From: Puccinia triticina
Lineage: Eukaryota; Basidiomycota; Pucciniomycetes; Pucciniales; Pucciniaceae
Direction of reading: 5' to 3'
NCBI RefSeq assembly: GCF_026914185.1
Contig: NC_070570.1
Location: forward strand, 3,224,001 to 3,288,000
Length of the DNA: 64,000 bases
Below the pieces are notes generated by a model. The model worked only from the letters and a program-made list of their open reading frames with translations. It did no database searches and had not been told where the DNA came from. Positions 21,333 to 33,448 of this stretch are shown here, piece after piece (position 1 is the stretch's first letter; each line of letters begins with the position of its first letter). The translations under genes were made by a program, and so were the position numbers.

Positions 21333-23694
21333 TTACTTGTTACATGTGTAACACGTAATTTGGCCAGCCGCAGGCGGCACTTTGGGACTGGTTGTCGTTC
21401 CGGCAGGGACCTTTGCCGGAGCCGGCGCCTTCGGCTGGAACCTTTGCCGACCTAGCCAAGTCTTGTCACCAATATACTCCAAGACATTTGTAACCTCACT
21501 CAGGTCAGCAGCGGGATTCCTCATTTTTGTCTTGACCGCAAACTCCACCTCATTGTCCATCAATCTGAGCAGCTTAAAATTGATTGATTCCTGAGAAATA
21601 CCCGGCAAGAAACATTGGAGCCTATCGTACTGACGCGTGACCCAATCAGCCAGTACGGTCTTACCCGCGATAAACTTGTCCGCATCAAAAGTATTCTCTT
21701 TTTTTTGCTTCCAGCTCAAAGTCCCCCACTTCTTGAAAATCTCCTCTCACCAGAAGCTCCACTTCTTATTCCAATGCATAGCTTCCATGGTCTTGAACCA
21801 CGAGTGCACCCCATTGGTAAAAATAGTGAGTAATTTGAGCACTATCACCCCATCATCAAGATGGCTGTGGCGCTTGGCGGAATTGATCCAGTGGATAAAG
21901 TCCATGTGGTTGTATTCACCCTTACCAGAAAAGGTCGGCCAGTCCGACTTGGCAATGGCATTAGTTAGTTGTTTCTGAACCTCCAGACTGACAGGTTCAT
22001 CCTCATTATCTGAGTCCAATGGATTCAATTCTTGTCTGGGCAAGCGGGGTGTTGCTTCCGCAAGGTTGATCCCTTTCACCAACCCAGCTAGTTTGGCAAT
22101 TTCAGCCCGCAATCTACCTCCTTCCGCCCGGTTTTGACTCATCATTGTGTCAAAACGCTCATTTAACTTCAAAAAATCTTGCCGCTGGCCCTTGCTGGCC
22201 TCCTCAATACAAATATGTAGCTCTTTGACTACCCCCGTCTCACTGGTTGTCCTCTCCTGCTGCTTGGGCTTATCCCTAGCCACGGCGCGCTCCATCCTTT
22301 TGACACAACCGTCCATGGCTCAAACAACCGTTGATGCTACCTGTTCTTTCACATCAGTGAGCTTAGCAAAACCAGCAAAGTCAATTGCTAGTAACTGATC
22401 CAGGCGACTAGTAACCTTGGCCATTGTGGCTTCTATTGCTGCCGCCACTTTATTACCATTGTCAACGGGGCGTGACTTAGACTCCATGGCTTGCTCCAGT
22501 TTCTGCAGCCTGTTGGCAATGTCTGCCGTGAGCTTGCCACTGTCAGACAGCACAGGCTTAAGCTTGATAGTCGCTTCCAAGCGGTGCACCTTAGCGTCCA
22601 GCTCCTGGATCACCTGCATCAGCTTTGCAGAGTCGCACTCCGGTTGAGCTGTCAAAGCCGCCGTGATGGACTCAGTTGCACTTTGCAATAAAGCCTCAAA
22701 AATCTGTTCAATACCTGACAGATCCTGAGCTTTCCCCTTATTGGACTGCAGGGCACCAACCAAACTGTTCAATAGCTTTACTTCTCCCGCCAACTCATTC
22801 AATTTCTTAATGGCAGACTGTAAGCAGACTGTAAAGCAACAGAAGATGAATTACCAAAAGTAGTCAAGTTGGTCAAAGAGAATGTCATTGATTTAGTGTG
22901 AGTAAGAAGAAGGTCCTGCAGATGAGATAACTTATTAGACGTGGGGAGAGAGACTTCCGATGAAAGAGAAGCAACAACTGATCTAAGTGGGAAACTATTT
23001 GTTTGGAGTTCCCATCCACTACTTTTTCTATTTGGCCAAACATATACGAAAGCAACCCAGTAGCTTCTTTTAGTAAAAGTCCCGCTGGTTCCCTTGGTTC
23101 CTGCTTTGCAATTGATCTATTGCTTGGTAGCCTCCTTGGATCATGCGGCTCATCCGGAACAATTCCCCGTATACTTGGTTTCTGTAGTGCTGGCGGCCCT
23201 GCATTTGACCCTGACCTCTCTGGTTTGCCTGCGGTGCTTGCGCCGGTCTTGCCTGCTGGTTTGGCTGGCCTTGCGGCTGAGGTTGACGGCTCCTTGCGTT
23301 CCTGGCGTTGGGGAGAGCCGTTGCCGGGTGAGCCGGCCCTCTTGGAATCTGAGCCGGTGGTTTGGCGGGCCTTGGGCGCGTGTTGCGAGGATTCCACCCC
23401 TCCGTTATGTGGGATAACCCCTCCCACCCGATCAGTTGCACTAAGGTGTTGTGCCTTGGGATCGACTGGTCCCTGAAGAGCACCATCTGCTTGTAGTTCA
23501 AGGCCGCCATCGCCTGTTGGAACGCCTCCATGGATCACAGGTGGGTCTGGATGATCAGTTCTGTCGCCAGACTGAACTTCACGTCCTCCTCCTCCTCACT
23601 TAAACTCTCCTGCTGGGATAAGTTTGGGTTTGGCGGCCCTGGTGGACAACAATTTAGAACCAGTGTTAGAAGTAGTCTTCTTTGGGGGAGCCAT
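21333..23694 (-). pseudogene. gypsy-3 gag in several pieces
   Basis: The likely start is the ATG at 23694 (MAPPKKTTSN). The pieces are 23694-22885 (Pro/Arg-rich N-terminus with a TGA near 23600 and a later frameshift), 22802-22320 (coiled-coil-like), 22316-21747 (capsid motif WPTFSGKGEYNHMDFIHWIN) and 21719-21333 (capsid end and the first half of a zinc knuckle, CYTCNK). In-frame stops are TGA at 22320-22322 and 21747-21749, and TAA at 21333-21335 inside the knuckle. All fit C-to-T changes of CGA or CAA. Confidence 0.8.
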
Positions 23695-23783
23695 GATAAT
23701 CTTTAGATCAAAAAAAAACCCTCAGTAATTATGGTCGTCAATGCTTCTGACGCTGGACAAGGATGATTGGCTCTTGGGGTATC

Positions 23784-24161
23784 TCAATTGACCTGGCCAT
23801 TGTTTAACTCTTGACTAGTGACTACGGTAGCGTTGGCTATAGGTGGAGCTGGTGCGGACTCTGCTGGAGCTTGAGCTTGGATCTGATCTATGAACCTACG
23901 CAAAACCGGGCTGACAGGCAGCGCAGCCGGGGCTGTAGCACTCAGAGCTTGGGAAGCTTGCGTTACTGTGCGGTTCGCCAAAGGCCTGGCTGTATTGCCG
24001 GTAGGGACAAACAGAGAGTCGAAAAGCGCAGCTACACCGTTATTGGTAGCTGATCTATTGATTCCTTGCGGTTCCGGAACGCTAGCAACTGCGTTGACCC
24101 CTATCGCTGGTGGAGCAGAGCTTCTATTGGCTGACTCCTGGTTGGGTAGACGGTCCGACAT
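23784..24161 (-). pseudogene. gypsy-3 leader ORF upstream of gag
   Basis: From ATG 24161 (MSDRLPNQES) a 125-codon frame rich in Ala, Pro and Gln ends at 23784 with TGA; the frame stays open beyond it for about 30 codons. It lies between the expected LTR position and gag, like the leader coding segments of gypsy-1 and gypsy-2. No family is recognised. Confidence 0.4.
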
Positions 24162-24360
24162 AAAGAAGCTGTGGAGGGAAGTCTGACGGGACGCCACTGA
24201 CAACCTCCAAGTGAGTAGATAATGTTTGATAGGGTGAGGCAGTCCAAAGGACTGGCTTACTAGTATGTATAGTTTCTGCAAAGAGTCCGAGTTATGTTGC
24301 AAAATTCTCAAGCGGGCAAGTATAACTGAATGTTTCTACAGAGCAATGCACACAAGTAGT

Positions 24361-24698
24361 TGTGAAGCCCCCGCGCATTGCAAGGTTTCACGATGAGATG
24401 TCACAGCTTTCAGGCAATATCAACTCGTGCCCCTTGCCACGTCCTAGCCGGCAGAGATCCCTGCTCCCACATCCCTCCTGGCTAGGTAAGCGAGCTCCTT
24501 TCACTCTCTCTTGTTGTTCCCCTTTTCCTCCTCTTTCCTTTTGTTTTGTATTGAGAGATGCCTGCTCCCACATCTCTCCCGGCTAGGTTCCTTCATCCTT
24601 TGCAATCCAACCCCGTGAAATAGACTTGCCTCAAGAGGCATCAGCGCCCTTCCGTGCCTTCCCTTGATCAAGTGAAGGACTCACCCCAAGTCCTTACA
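24361..24698 (+). repeat. 5' LTR of the gag-only element
   Basis: 338 bp with TG...CA ends. It differs from the right LTR at about 11 positions by eye, mostly C/T or G/A transitions. It contains two copies of CTCCCACATCYCTCC-GGCTAGG about 105 bp apart. Confidence 0.92.
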
Positions 24699-24953
24699 CT
24701 TTTTTTTTCTAGTTCACTCCGAATTGACTCACCGCGATTCACACCCAGTAAATGAAACAAGAGAAGCAATTTTTTTTTTACATTCTTTCACCACCCCGGT
24801 CCTGTCTACTCCCTTGCGCCTCTCTTTGGCCCCCTTTTCTTCCCTTCCAACTCGCCAAAGACACCTTGAATCTGCCTCTTAAAAAGACACCCTGAAAAAC
24901 CTGCCTTCTCTTTGCATCCAATTGTCTTCAAAAAACCTCATTGACTTTTGCAC

Positions 24954-26930
24954 ATGAGCACTCAAAAATCCAATACCGACCCCCTTATCCCACTCACCGA
25001 TCCCAAGAAACTCGCTTGAGAAATCCGCAAACGTTCGCAACTAGAAGCGGCCTTATCAACTGCCCCTACAGCCAATCCACCCCCGGCCAATAACGCAGAC
25101 TCAATAAGCTTGATTCCACCGCTATCCAACCCCTTAGCCGCTACCTACACAATGAACTTCCCCACTGGCTCTTCCAACCAACCCCCCCAGGACAACCCTG
25201 AAGCAATGTTGCCAGCCCAGATGATCCAAGCCATCATGGTTATTCAGCAGAGCACCGCAAAGCAGCTGCTTGCGACACAGGGCCAGGTTGCCGAAGCCCA
25301 ATGAGTTGCACAGGAAGCCATCACGCAAGCTCGTGCAGACTTGCAAGCGGTCCAGAAATATGCACGCGCGGACATCAAGCCAGAGCCAATCAAGAGGCGA
25401 GTGCCGCCCGCTCCACGCCCTTGAGTCAGACAGATCCCATAGTACTGTCAAGGAGGAGTCGACCCCTTGTCTGGCCTCAGGCCACATCGACCTCCAGAAA
25501 TTCAGGATTTCCAATGGCCCCACGTTTAAAGGCTCCTTCCAAGAAGTGGAAGCCTTCCTCAAATGGATCCAAAGTGTGCAGATTTTTTACACCATGAAAG
25601 ACGTCACCCACGCGGACAACAAACGACTGATTCTCGGAGGACTCATTGCAGAGACCAATCTTCTATCCTTCTACGCCAACAAATCCCCAAAATATCTTGG
25701 TAAACCTTGGGACAAATTCAAATTGCGACTTTTTGAATTTGCCCTTCCAACAGAATGGCGCACCAAACTCAAACGCAGTATTAATCAGCTCAAAATGAAA
25801 AATACTGAAACATTTTTGGAATTCAGCACCCAAGCAAGGACAATCCAAAGCCTCCTTAATTTTGAGAAAGAAACGCTCAACAACTTAGCCCTTGCGGAGG
25901 CTGTCACCTTTGGACTACCCAACTTTCTCCAAGTGCGGGTCAGTGAACATCAAGCCCTCCAATCTGCCGGATTCAAATACGGCAAATTCAAGAATTGCAC
26001 GAGTGGTTTTTACGTCAGTTTCATTAAGGAATTGGCACTCCGATTGCGATCCTCTCTGCCTTCCCAAAGTCAACCTGCCACCCAAGGCATCAATGAAGAA
26101 CACCTTTGGAGGATTAACTCCTACCTTGACAGTATTGGAAAGTGCCATTTCTGCAAAAGAAACTGTGGTAGTCCGGTTGGTGCTTGCCCAGGACCAATCA
26201 ACCAAACCAGAGTCAAAGTACCTCCTTCATTTGTCACCCCACCCCAGCCAGCCAACTACATTGGCCCAAACGCCTGGAAAAGAGGACAGGCGGCAAACAG
26301 AGGCACCCCAGGCAAAGTGACTGGCCAACCCGCAGGTGTGGCGGCTCTATCTGAAGCTGCCCCCGACATGGATGAGCTTTTGACCTCCTGCGTAGCCCAA
26401 ATCAATGGTCAAGTGGAGGCTGCCCTTCTTGACTATGAGGACCCGTTGGACAAGATTGCCACTGAAGGTGAACTAGCCGCAATTGCCGGTGACCCCAACG
26501 CCTTGACCATGACAGAAGGATTGAGCCGCCTCCGAAACAACAAACTCATCCCAGAGGATCAAATTACTTTTCATTGCGGATCCCTCCTTGGCGATCGTCT
26601 TTCTGAGGGCCCAAGCGGGGATAGGTATGTCCCTGCCCCTTCTCGCACCCTTCATCAATTACACTTGGGACGCTGCTTACGCAGCCCCGCTTTCACAGCA
26701 ACCCATTGCCTTAAAACCCCTTTCCGGCAACCACCGACCCCCAAGACCAGACTGAATCCACACCCGACCCAAGCGCCTCTGTTGCCTATCCCCTTCCATG
26801 CCCCCCTCCCAATTTTTCTTCTTCCCTCACACATCTACCCAACGCCATCATCTCCTGCCCCCTGTCTCATTCCAAACACCGACATCACCGTGGATCAACC
26901 CAGAACCCCCTTGTTTCTTATAGGGGGGGA
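24954..26930 (+). pseudogene. Gag of the gag-only element
   Basis: Starting at ATG 24954 (MSTQKSNTDPL), the frame has TGA at 25017 and 25302 and a frameshift near 25400-25430. The long open frame then carries a retrotransposon gag domain (FKGSFQEVEAFLKWIQSVQ, DKFKLRLFEFALPTEWRTKL, FLEFSTQARTIQ). A Cys-rich motif CHFCKRNCGSPVGAC near 26145 takes the place of the zinc knuckle but lacks the usual His. The open frame that runs on to 27159 enters the right LTR, so its tail is not coding. Low-complexity Pro-rich sequence fills 26620-26930. Confidence 0.8.
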
Positions 26931-26933
26931 GAC

Positions 26934-27271
26934 TGTGAAGCCCCCGCACATCGCGAGGTTTCACAATGAGATGTCACAGCTTTCAGGCAATATCAACCCG
27001 TGCCCCTTGCCACGTCCTAGCCGGCAGAGATCCCTGCTCCCACATCCATCCTGGCTAGGTAAGCAAGCTCCTTTCACTCTCTCTTGTTGTTCCCCTTTTC
27101 CTCCTCTTTCCTTTTGTTTTGTATTGAGAGATGCCTGCTCCCACATCTCTCCCGGCTAGGTTCCTTCATCCTTTGCAATCCAACCCCGTGAAATAGACTT
27201 GCCTCAAGAGGCATCAGCGCCCTTCCGTGCCTTCCCTTGATCCAGTGAAGGACTCATCCCGAGTCCTTACA
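26934..27271 (+). repeat. 3' LTR of the gag-only element
   Basis: 338 bp, same length as the left LTR, immediately after the polypurine tract. The flanking GTAGT completes the target duplication. Confidence 0.92.
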
Positions 27272-27276
27272 GTAGT

Positions 27277-28499
27277 AGGAAGAGAGATGAGGAAAAGCAC
27301 CAATCAGTTGGTGAAAACTGAAAAACAGGAAAGGGATTGGCCAGACTCAATGAGCAGAACAATGAGGAACAAATGAGGTTATGACAAAACCTCAGGTCCA
27401 GGAAAAAGGAGATGAGGCCCCCAAATGTCAGGGCTTGACTATAATGAGGCGGTGCCCCAAATAAGAATGGTACTTTTAGTGCCCTTAAGGATGACGCTGG
27501 CAAGGCAAGCAGAAGAAAAACACAAGAACTAAGTCTCTCTCAACTCTACCAACAGGGTGGCAGGAGCAGCCACACTGCTTCACAGGAAGCGGGGCCTATC
27601 AGATCAAGGATTTGCTGGAATCTGAGCGATTTAGAAGCCAGAGAGAGAGAAAAGGGAGAGAAAGGTAAGCCTGTCAAACTTACCGGCTTGTAGACTTACA
27701 AGATACCAAGTAGTAAGGTCAGAGGCTGGTGGAGGGTGAAGAAGTCAAAGAAGCTGAGAAGGAAGAAGTGAAGTCAGTGGTCAAGTATCAAAGGTAAGGC
27801 CCCAATCGCTGATTCTGATCAGCAATGCGGATGGGCTTGGTACCAAATAACTCTGGGGACAAAATCCCTCTTGAGAGCCCCCCTACTATATGAGAAGAGC
27901 GAGCTCCAATCCTGGAAGCCTTTCTTCTCCTAACTTCCTGCCCGCTGTTAAGCGGGAATAAACACATTGCGCAGACTGAGTTACTCAATACAAGTAACTC
28001 AGCTGTTGTACTAAGCAACCACCAAACTGGTGCTGCTATTCATGCTGGAGGACGCGTAAGCACAACTCCTTGTTGGCCCTCTGCGCTGTTGGAACTAGCA
28101 GAGGGCTGACATCTTCAGCTGTTGTATAATGGACCGCCTGTGGATGTGTGGGAGATCATGTCTTTTGGATTCATGCATTTGGAATAATTATTCCTCCTTG
28201 AACTGCAGCGGAAATTTAAGCTGTTTTGCTGAATATTCCCAGTATTGGGTGGAATCCTTGCTGAGTGGCAACTGATGATAAGTTTGTTGTGTGGCATCAT
28301 CGGCTGGAGCTGGCATGTTCCTTGTGCTGCACGTCAACAGCAACAATGGTAGTGGCTGTGTGACAGGTTTTGGCATATATGCCTACACCAAATCCTAGCC
28401 CCGGCCCAAATACCCAGAAACTTAACTGGGCAGTAGTTTCCCAGTTTGCTGGGCGCAAACGGCCAACTTGACTTTGGTTGCTCTCCCCAGCAATTTAAG
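27277..28499. other. Spacer with no recognised gene
   Basis: Purine-rich on the plus strand to about 27790. A perfect 10-bp inverted repeat with a 7-nt loop (CTGAGTTACT ... AGTAACTCAG) lies at 27976-28002. No coding motif was found, although splice-like GTAAG sites occur. It may include decayed LTR sequence. Confidence 0.35.
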
Positions 28500-29490
28500 A
28501 TGCCCTTGATGACTTGATACCCGCTGCGGCTCATTACAATGAACACTCCTTGCTGTCAACCTGTCCAAATACTAATTGAGGAACTGCGACTGAAGTACAA
28601 TTCCGAATTATCCATGGAGCATTGCAATGTGAGGTTGGGGATTCAAAAGTAGCAGGATTTCCTTAGTCTGAACCCAAATGTTGAAGGTTTGGGAAATCAT
28701 GTTGATCCATCAGCAGCTGGTTGATTCCCACCAGGCCAGATTCCTGTTTTGCTCAACAACAACTACAATGCCGTCAATAGAGGTTCAAGGGCCTTTACGG
28801 TGGTGGAGAGTGGAGCAATAATGGATGTGAGTACCTCATGGGCCGTGCACTGGTGTGATTCTCCTTTTGGGTTTGAATCTTATGGAACATCTCTGGACGG
28901 TAGTATTTAGCAAACCAGATTGATTGAGATTGTGCATTTTGGTTTGCGGACCCAGTAGAGCTCTTGAAGATGGAACAAAGGATCAAGTGGGGTCTGACAG
29001 AAATGGCTTTTTGGACAAATGAGTTGATTCATCTGATTCGTGAGTCACTCAAGCTTTGACTTGTTGAAGTGGGACTCAGTGGTATTGTTCATGTGTGACA
29101 AGCTTAGGCTATTCCAACAAGAAAGTTCCCGCCATTGAGGTTGCGCTGAGACAACGATTGATGTCGACATACACGAGTTTTGAAAACCACCTTAATGGCG
29201 GAAAGGGGCCGCTTCCTAAGAGCTTTTTGGCAGGAGAAGGGGTTGGGAAGTATTCCCTTGCCAATATGATTGTCTGGCCGTAAGTTTTTCATTGACAGAA
29301 TTATTTTCAACCTCCAAGTTCGCTTATGTGGGGCTCATATGCCAGTTATGTGAATTTACGCCATTTATGGGCGCGTGAGGCAGAGGTTCTCGTTGCCTAT
29401 CTTTCCGTGTATGCCTGGTTCTCAAGAATTAATAATTGAAAAGGCGTGGTGGCCGGATGTTCCGCCAAGTACAAACTTGCAATATCTTGA
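28500..29490 (+). pseudogene. Ure2-like glutathione S-transferase pseudogene
   Basis: Five exons read as one protein: 28500-28686, 28735-28826, 28919-29039, 29108-29279 and 29319-29490. The four introns have GT...AG ends (48, 92, 68 and 39 nt). The thioredoxin-fold half shows LITMNTPCCQPVQILIEEL, FLSLNPNVEG/QIPVLL and VVESGAIM, typical of GSTs that bind glutathione. The helical half shows ADPVELLKMEQRIKWG, ALRQRLMSTYTSFENHL and LAGEGVGKYSLANMIVWP. Premature stops are TGA 28515, TAG 28650, TGA 28925 and TGA 29437, all explainable by C to T. The fold assignment is from motif memory. Confidence 0.7.
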
Positions 29491-30650
29491 GGTTATATCT
29501 GAGTTTCTTGGGGACAGTTTTTAACTCGACTGGGCGCCCTCACGCTTGCTCAATCAATACAGTCCCAGGATATTGGGTTGCCTTTGGTGTAGTCTTATTG
29601 CACATTACCAAAAGGGAATGTAGAGTAGGAAGGGTTGGTCTATGGGTAGCTCATGTGCCAATCAATGTCTCCCGTCATATGTTGTCTTTTCTTATTTGAG
29701 TGAATGTCATTTGGGGATTTTGTTTCAATTATTAAGCCGGTGGCTGAGGTGTTGGCCCAAGGCAATCTGCAATTATGGTGACGTGTGAGGCGCCTGGGGA
29801 CTCATCAATCAACATGGCCCTTGGGCATGTGACACCCTCAGGAAATGACGGCCACGGGTATAAGTAATGCCCGGGTCTTTGAGCCTAAACAATGTTCTAT
29901 CCTGTGGAGCTAACCAGTCTGGGTTCCATCTGTTGGGCGGATGGGTCGGGTCAAGGTTTTGTTGCCCCCGCCGTGGGTCTTCTTGCAAGCATGGGAGTGC
30001 TGGGTGCGCAACAAAACTCCCACCTGGTGAACTGGGGATGTGGTCCTGGGGTGTCCCGTGGGGTTTGTGAGCCTGCGGCGGCGAAGCGGCATTGGCCTCT
30101 AGTCTAACTTAATATAAATAATTTTAGTCTTCCTTTTCTGTGAAGCCTTTGCCTTGGAATTGAATCTCAGGATAGCATAAAAGAGCTCTCCTGAGATCCT
30201 AAATCAATTACCTGATTCCAAACACCAACTTAAGTTGGCCTAGGCTAGTCCAATCTTAAAATTTGTGTGGAAATTCAATAGATTTCATGATTTTCAACTT
30301 CATCTTTTGTCTTGTTGCAATCCAACTTCCATTTCACTGTTGTTTCTACAAAATTTGACCCAATGAAGGGTCCTGATACATCTTACAGATTTTTTTGTGT
30401 GAACCCTCCCAAAACCCCTGCCCAACCCGCTGAGACACAGGACTCAGGTGAAACTCACCTCGCTCAGAACAGGATAGGTTGCAACCAGCTCAGTCCCCCT
30501 CTCTTTGCTTCAAGCTCAGCCATGTCCTCCAAATTGTGATTCCCTCATGTACCACAGGAAGACTGTTCAATTCCAGGTTCAAATCCCATTTGGAACCCTC
30601 TTCACATCAATAAACTGATGATGAATCTTTTTCTCCACATGCATACAGGC
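29491..30650. other. Spacer with no recognised gene
   Basis: The open frames near 29867-30107 and 30312-30539 show no motif I recognise. The latter (YRFFCVNPPKTPAQPAETQD...) could be an upstream exon of the Q/P-rich gene that follows, but I cannot show a junction. Confidence 0.3.
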
Positions 30651-32585
30651 AGAATCAATTGCTATGAAAAATCAGCAGCTAATACCAACTCACACACAGC
30701 TCCCTTGGTCTCCAGCGATGCACACCTTCCTTGAGATGCCGATGCAGGTATGTCTTAACTTCTTGCTTTCATCAGATTGCCAAATGCCATTTTCTTGACT
30801 TATTACTGGTCAATCCACTGCTTTAATCAATTGTGAATGGTGGGGCACCCAGTGAGTAATAGATTAGGAGATTGCGGACGCAAGCAGTATTCTAGAACAA
30901 CAGTGGATCCAGCATTCCTCCCACATTGATCAATGGCACAGCAACAAAGCCATTCTCAAGCAAATCAATTGAACAATAAAATTAACCATCAATAAAAAAA
31001 TGTACTAATTAGATTCTTGTCTTATCTATCTTATGCTCAGAATTCACTGAATCTAACCTGAATTTGTACTGTTGTCTTCACAGATGCGCCCCGACCAACA
31101 AGCATTGTTCCAACAGCAGGAAAGCTTCAGGCAACTGAATGAGTTGCTTTTACAGCCTCAGACCCCTCAAAGTGATGCCTACAGCCATCCATTAGAAGCC
31201 AACAGTCCTTATGGACCTCCGTTTCCTGGGTCATCAACACCGAGAAATCTTCCTACCCAGCCAAATCTTCAAAAAAATTGGCTTTTTATGCATCCAACCC
31301 ACCCTTTTTATCCTTCAATTGATTTTTGATTCTCTGAAAGCCAAGCAAACCCCTTAGGCCCTGAATCTCAGTCCTCTCCTCCTTCTTGCGCCATTTCCTT
31401 GTCAAATTATCTTTATGATAATTTTTGCCACAGTTTTTCACAATCGGTAAGCAATTCTTCAGACAAATGAATTGCTTGAAAATGGCTTTAATTAGAAGCC
31501 AAGAAAACTCATGGCATCTTTACTGTGCCTCTTTTACAGACTTACCACAATTTCGGATCATTTGCAGCTAGTGACCGAGCTCATGAAGCCACTAGTATTC
31601 ACCAACGCCAACCTGACCAACCTAACTCAAACCCCTTGCTAGGCCAGCCAAAAGGTTTTGTAAACAACCTTCACCACTCAGAAGCTTGACCAACTGGTAG
31701 TCATCAATTTCTGCATGTGGCACCTGGGCCTCTAGCAACCACTACACTGTATCCAAATGAATTTTTTCCTCATCATCTTGCCCTGCAAATCCAAGCCCCA
31801 ATATAACTTGGTTCACCCTCTCATAAACAAATGTTTTCTGCAGCATCCCTCTATCAATCAGATCTGATTCACTCCACCGCTATTCCTGACCCAAAACGCT
31901 CAAACAAGACTGGCAGGCATGAGAATTCTTTGCTTCCTTGCCGTGAGTTGACAGTTGAAGCAAAAGAGGATACCCAACCTGGGTATGTTTTTTTCTTTTC
32001 AGATATTGGTTATTTTTTCTCTTTTTTTTTATTACGAGGTTTATGCTGTTGAAGCAAGCATCATTTGCACCCAGCCAACCGTGAATTTATCTTTATTTTT
32101 TTATCATTCATCTCTATTGAGGTTTGTGCTGCTGGAGCAAGCATCATTTGCACCCAGCCAGCATCCAATTTAAATCTTTATTTTGATATTTCATTTCTAC
32201 CAAGGTTTTTGCTGTAGGAGCAAGCCTCATTTGCACCCAGCCAACTTTGCCCTTTTTTTTCTATTTCTGTGAAAGGTTCACGTTGGAGCAAGCCTCATTT
32301 GCACCCTCCCCCTTCCACTTTCCAAACAATACCTTAATCTGCTTTTCCTTCCTGAGTACTGACCATCTATCTCTGCAAATTGGTTTCAGATCCAGAAAAC
32401 GGATTTGCCGGGGTAGAGCTGTCAAGCAATATGCAAGATTTCGTGCTAAAGCAAATGAACCTTTTGTTGATACCAAACACAATGATCAATCAGATCAAGA
32501 AACAAATGTTGATGAAGTAACTCAAGCAGCAGCTCCTCCTGTGGACAATAAATCAATCCACTATTACTTTGTTCCCCCAAAGTGA
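30651..32585 (+). pseudogene. Q/P-rich multi-exon gene, interrupted by stops
   Basis: Exon-like open blocks are bounded by splice signals: about 30651-30748 (CAG before, GTATGT after), 31084-31446 (CACAG before, GTAAGC after), about 31541-31985, and a last block from about 32391 to the stop at 32583. The protein is rich in Gln, Pro, Asn and Ser (MRPDQQALFQQQESFRQL) and ends with a basic block (RKRICRGRAVKQYARFRAKA) and YYFVPPK. Internal stops TGA 31327, TGA 31687 and TAA 31804 lie in otherwise continuous frames and fit C to T changes. The Q-rich body with a basic tail could suit a nuclear regulator, but no domain is identified. Confidence 0.45.
32027..32310 (+). repeat. Four ~85-bp repeats inside an intron-like region
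   Basis: Four imperfect copies carry GAGCAAGCATCATTTGCACC followed by CAGCCA and a T-rich run, spaced 70-95 bp apart. They fall between the last two exon-like blocks of the Q/P-rich gene. Confidence 0.75.
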
Positions 32586-33448
32586 CAACACAATGAGGAA
32601 CTCTGGCCGGTGCTAGGCCGGCAGCAGTTTAGGGAGGGGAATGGAAAAGAAATGAATAACTTGCGTATGCCCTCCGGTGATTGTTGGCCGTGAGTGAGCG
32701 CAGTGTTTCGTGTAGCGTTTGGGGGGGTTTGATTTTACAACGGCTGGAGATGCGCGTCGGCAGTTTTGTTGATGAGGGGGAAACCTGGAATACTGCTGGC
32801 GGAATTGTGATCTAAACCAGAGAGGTGGAGGAGATCGGCGTTTTGTGGGGTAAAGAACTTTAAAGACGTGTGATACTCAGAATAAGGGCTGAAAGGCCCA
32901 GGAACAATAGACTTTGAACTTTGATGGATTGACTGAAATTATACGGTTCAGAGTGGGTCCATGCCGCTCCAAAGCCGGAGTTCGAACTGAACTCAAACCT
33001 TGGAGTTGGTGACATGTAGCAGACATCTCATCACAACCTAGTGCGCACAAGCGCGCTACAAACAAGACAGGACAGAAGACAGAACAGAACAACAACAAAA
33101 CAGAAACCAAGACCAACCCTCCTCATCCAAACCTGTCCAACGCGCGCAGAGTGAAAAATAGAAAGCAAACAACATGAAGAAAAGAAAACTGACCAAGGAG
33201 AACAGAAACAAAGGAAAAGAAAGGAGGAAGGGAAAGAAAACCTGAAACGCCTTGAGGATGCGCGCTATTGAAACTTGAGGAGGCCTTGAGGGCTGAAAGC
33301 TTGAATCTTGACGTCCTCCGGCGCGCGCCATGCGCAAAGAAATCCTCAATTTGCCCTGTGTACTAATCTGTCCACCACAACGATCCAAATCCCAGTGAAA
33401 TCCTCACCTCTCAAGCAACCCTTCTGGCTTCCTATCACTGTCTTTCTC
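32586..33448. other. Spacer with no recognised gene
   Basis: GC-richer from 32600 to 32860, then purine-rich on the plus strand (33060-33260). No coding motif was found on either strand. Confidence 0.35.

Larger units (their letters stand above)
18950..24330 (-). mobile_element. gypsy-3: decayed Ty3/gypsy element
   Basis: Reading leftward on the minus strand the order is leader ORF, gag, zinc knuckle, protease, RT, RNase H and the start of integrase. It ends abruptly inside the integrase zinc-binding region near 18950, next to a run of T and the minisatellite. No LTR is attached at either end: the 3' part is deleted and the 5' side runs into the gag-only element inserted at 24361. Many TGA codons interrupt otherwise continuous frames. 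Confidence 0.85.
24361..27271 (+). mobile_element. Gag-only LTR element (TR-GAG type)
   Basis: Two 338-bp LTRs (24361-24698 and 26934-27271) start TGTGAAGCCCCCGC and end GTCCTTACA. The 5-bp duplication GTAGT flanks the element (24356-24360 and 27272-27276). The interior encodes only gag; no protease, RT or integrase motif is present. A polypurine tract (TAGGGGGGGAGAC) precedes the right LTR. Its mobility must have depended on another element. It inserted just upstream of gypsy-3 gag. Confidence 0.92.

Noticed and set aside
25270..27159. 629-codon ORF taken as one protein
   Set aside because: Its first part is out of frame with the gag start at 24954, and its last ~75 codons lie in the right LTR of the gag-only element.
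27267..28376. Minus-strand ORFs upstream of the GST pseudogene
   Set aside because: Short, without motif or splice support, and not continuous with each other.
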